From assembly GCA_017619905.1 (NCBI GenBank), contig JAFZRK010000025.1, positions 1 to 13,016 on the forward strand: 13,016 nucleotides of DNA. The letters are read 5' to 3'. This stretch comes from Bacillota bacterium (lineage in GTDB: Bacteria > Bacillota > Clostridia > Peptostreptococcales > Anaerovoracaceae). The notes beneath the pieces are model-generated. The model was not told the DNA's origin. It worked only from the letters and a program-made list of their open reading frames with translations, and made no database searches. Every line of letters starts with the position of its first letter. Positions within the stretch are counted from its first letter, which is position 1. Shown here in pieces: positions 12,288 to 13,016 of the stretch. Made by a program: the position numbers and the translations under genes.

Positions 12288-13016
12288 CTATGCGGTCCTG
12301 TCCGCGCCGGAAGCCTTTCCGCCTCCGCTGATTATGAATATCGGGTTCCTTGCCATGAGCATGTCGTAGCGCCCCGCCTTTTTAGACTGGGCCGCGGATA
12401 TCTGCACCGTCTCGGCCTCAAGACCGTACTCCCTGAACGCCTCCAGCGCGTCCGAAAGGCTCTGGAGCGTTATGGTGTTTACGACTATGCGCGTCCTGGG
12501 GTTCTTGCCCAGAAGCAGCCCGAAGATCTCCTTCATACCGCCCTTGCTGCCCCCTATGAAAGCCGCGTCCACGGGCGGAAGATCCTCCACCGCGCCGGGC
12601 GCCAGCCCTTCTATGACTTCCACGTTGCCCACGTGGAACTTTCTGCAGTTTTCCTTGATGAGCCCCACCGCCTCCGGGTTGGAGTCCACGGCGTAGACCC
12701 TGCCCTTCCACGCAGAAAGGGCCATCTCTATGGTGCACGAACCTGTGCCCGCGCCTATGTCCGCACAGACGAAGTCCGGCCTTATTCCAAGCTTGCTCAA
12801 GCTTACCGAGCGTATCTCTGACTTGGTCATGGGGACCTCGCCGCGCTCGAATTCCTCGTCCGGGATGCCGGTCCTTATGGAGTCGTCCGCGTATGGATTT
12901 TCCGCCAGGACGACGGTCAGGGACGACAGTTCCAGATCCCTGAGACCCTCCGCAGTGCACTGAAAGACTCTCTGCGACTCGCTGCCCAGGTCCTCGCCCA
13001 CATACAGTTTCAGGTC
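12288..13016 (-). CDS. cbiET: Fused CbiE-CbiT precorrin methyltransferase, C-terminal part (cut by window edge)
   Basis: The open frame runs to the last base of the window, so its start is missing; 242 residues are visible. The first ~45 residues (GEDLGSESQRVFQCTAEGL, then LSSLTVVLAENP) are the end of a CbiE domain, which methylates C5. From about residue 50 a CbiT domain follows: GIPDEEFERGEVPMTKSEIR, the SAM-binding ADIGAGTGSCTIEMA, the acidic VYAVDSNPEA, and AAFIGGSKGGMKEI; CbiT methylates C15 and decarboxylates the acetate on C12. A single chain joining both is like CobL of the aerobic pathway, but the cbi neighbours point to the anaerobic one. A GTG at 12999-13001 is an internal valine, not a start. 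Confidence 0.93.
   Translation of the reverse strand, partial: DLKLYVGEDLGSESQRVFQCTAEGLRDLELSSLTVVLAENPYADDSIRTGIPDEEFERGEVPMTKSEIRSVSLSKLGIRPDFVCADIGAGTGSCTIEMALSAWKGRVYAVDSNPEAVGLIKENCRKFHVGNVEVIEGLAPGAVEDLPPVDAAFIGGSKGGMKEIFGLLLGKNPRTRIVVNTITLQSLSDALEAFREYGLEAETVQISAAQSKKAGRYDMLMARNPIFIISGGGKASGADRTA

Noticed and set aside
12275..13016. Cobalamin riboswitch
   Set aside because: The operon's 5' end is outside the window and the internal gaps are too short to hold one.

Overview
The window looks like chromosomal DNA from an anaerobic Gram-positive bacterium, most likely one of the Clostridia. This rests on strong AGGAGG-type ribosome binding sites before nearly every gene, extended -10 (TGnTATAAT) promoters, a DUF5058/M20 peptidase operon, a nickel lactate racemase (LarA) start, and an anaerobic (cbi-type) cobalamin pathway. 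I cannot name the genus. Coding DNA is GC-rich by eye. The stretch around hicB and the tRNA (about 1020-1400) is much richer in A and T. Almost every gene is on the minus strand, so the window reads from right to left.

Right part (13016 to 5624): the end of a long cobalamin operon. In order of transcription it holds a cbiE-cbiT fusion (cut by the window edge), cbiA, cbiB, cobD, cbiP and cbiC, then an MFS membrane transporter whose start codon overlaps the cbiC stop. The genes are packed with gaps of at most 33 bases and several overlaps. Together they cover the late corrin ring steps: C5/C15 methylation and decarboxylation, ring rearrangement, a,c-diamide formation and adenosylcobyric acid formation. 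They also make the aminopropanol phosphate arm and attach it to give adenosylcobinamide (phosphate). The MFS gene is the least expected member and is a candidate corrinoid- or cobalt-related transporter.

Middle (5586 to 4675): three small membrane-protein genes of unknown function. Two are tandem paralogues, each with a signal peptide, a tiny exported segment, one membrane helix and a charged cytoplasmic tail. The third has four membrane helices. They may be read through from the cobalamin operon or use an extended -10 promoter inside the end of the MFS gene. A strong terminator closes the group, and its stem also spells a near-consensus promoter for the next operon.

Left-middle (4531 to 1586): an operon of a DUF5058 membrane protein, a second multi-helix membrane protein and a membrane-anchored M20 family metallopeptidase. 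It is probably a permease plus a peptidase/deacylase that processes its substrate. A terminator follows, and its stem overlaps the promoter of a tRNA-Val(GAC) gene.

Left end (1403 to 1): an AT-rich accessory patch. It has a plus-strand promoter that runs straight into a terminator, a HicB-type antitoxin gene without a recognisable HicA and with a structured leader, a remnant of a larA gene cut after about 37 codons, and the 5' part of a nitroreductase gene that leaves the window. No CRISPR array, insertion sequence, rRNA or riboswitch was seen. The 5' end of the cobalamin operon, where a B12 riboswitch would be expected, lies outside the window.
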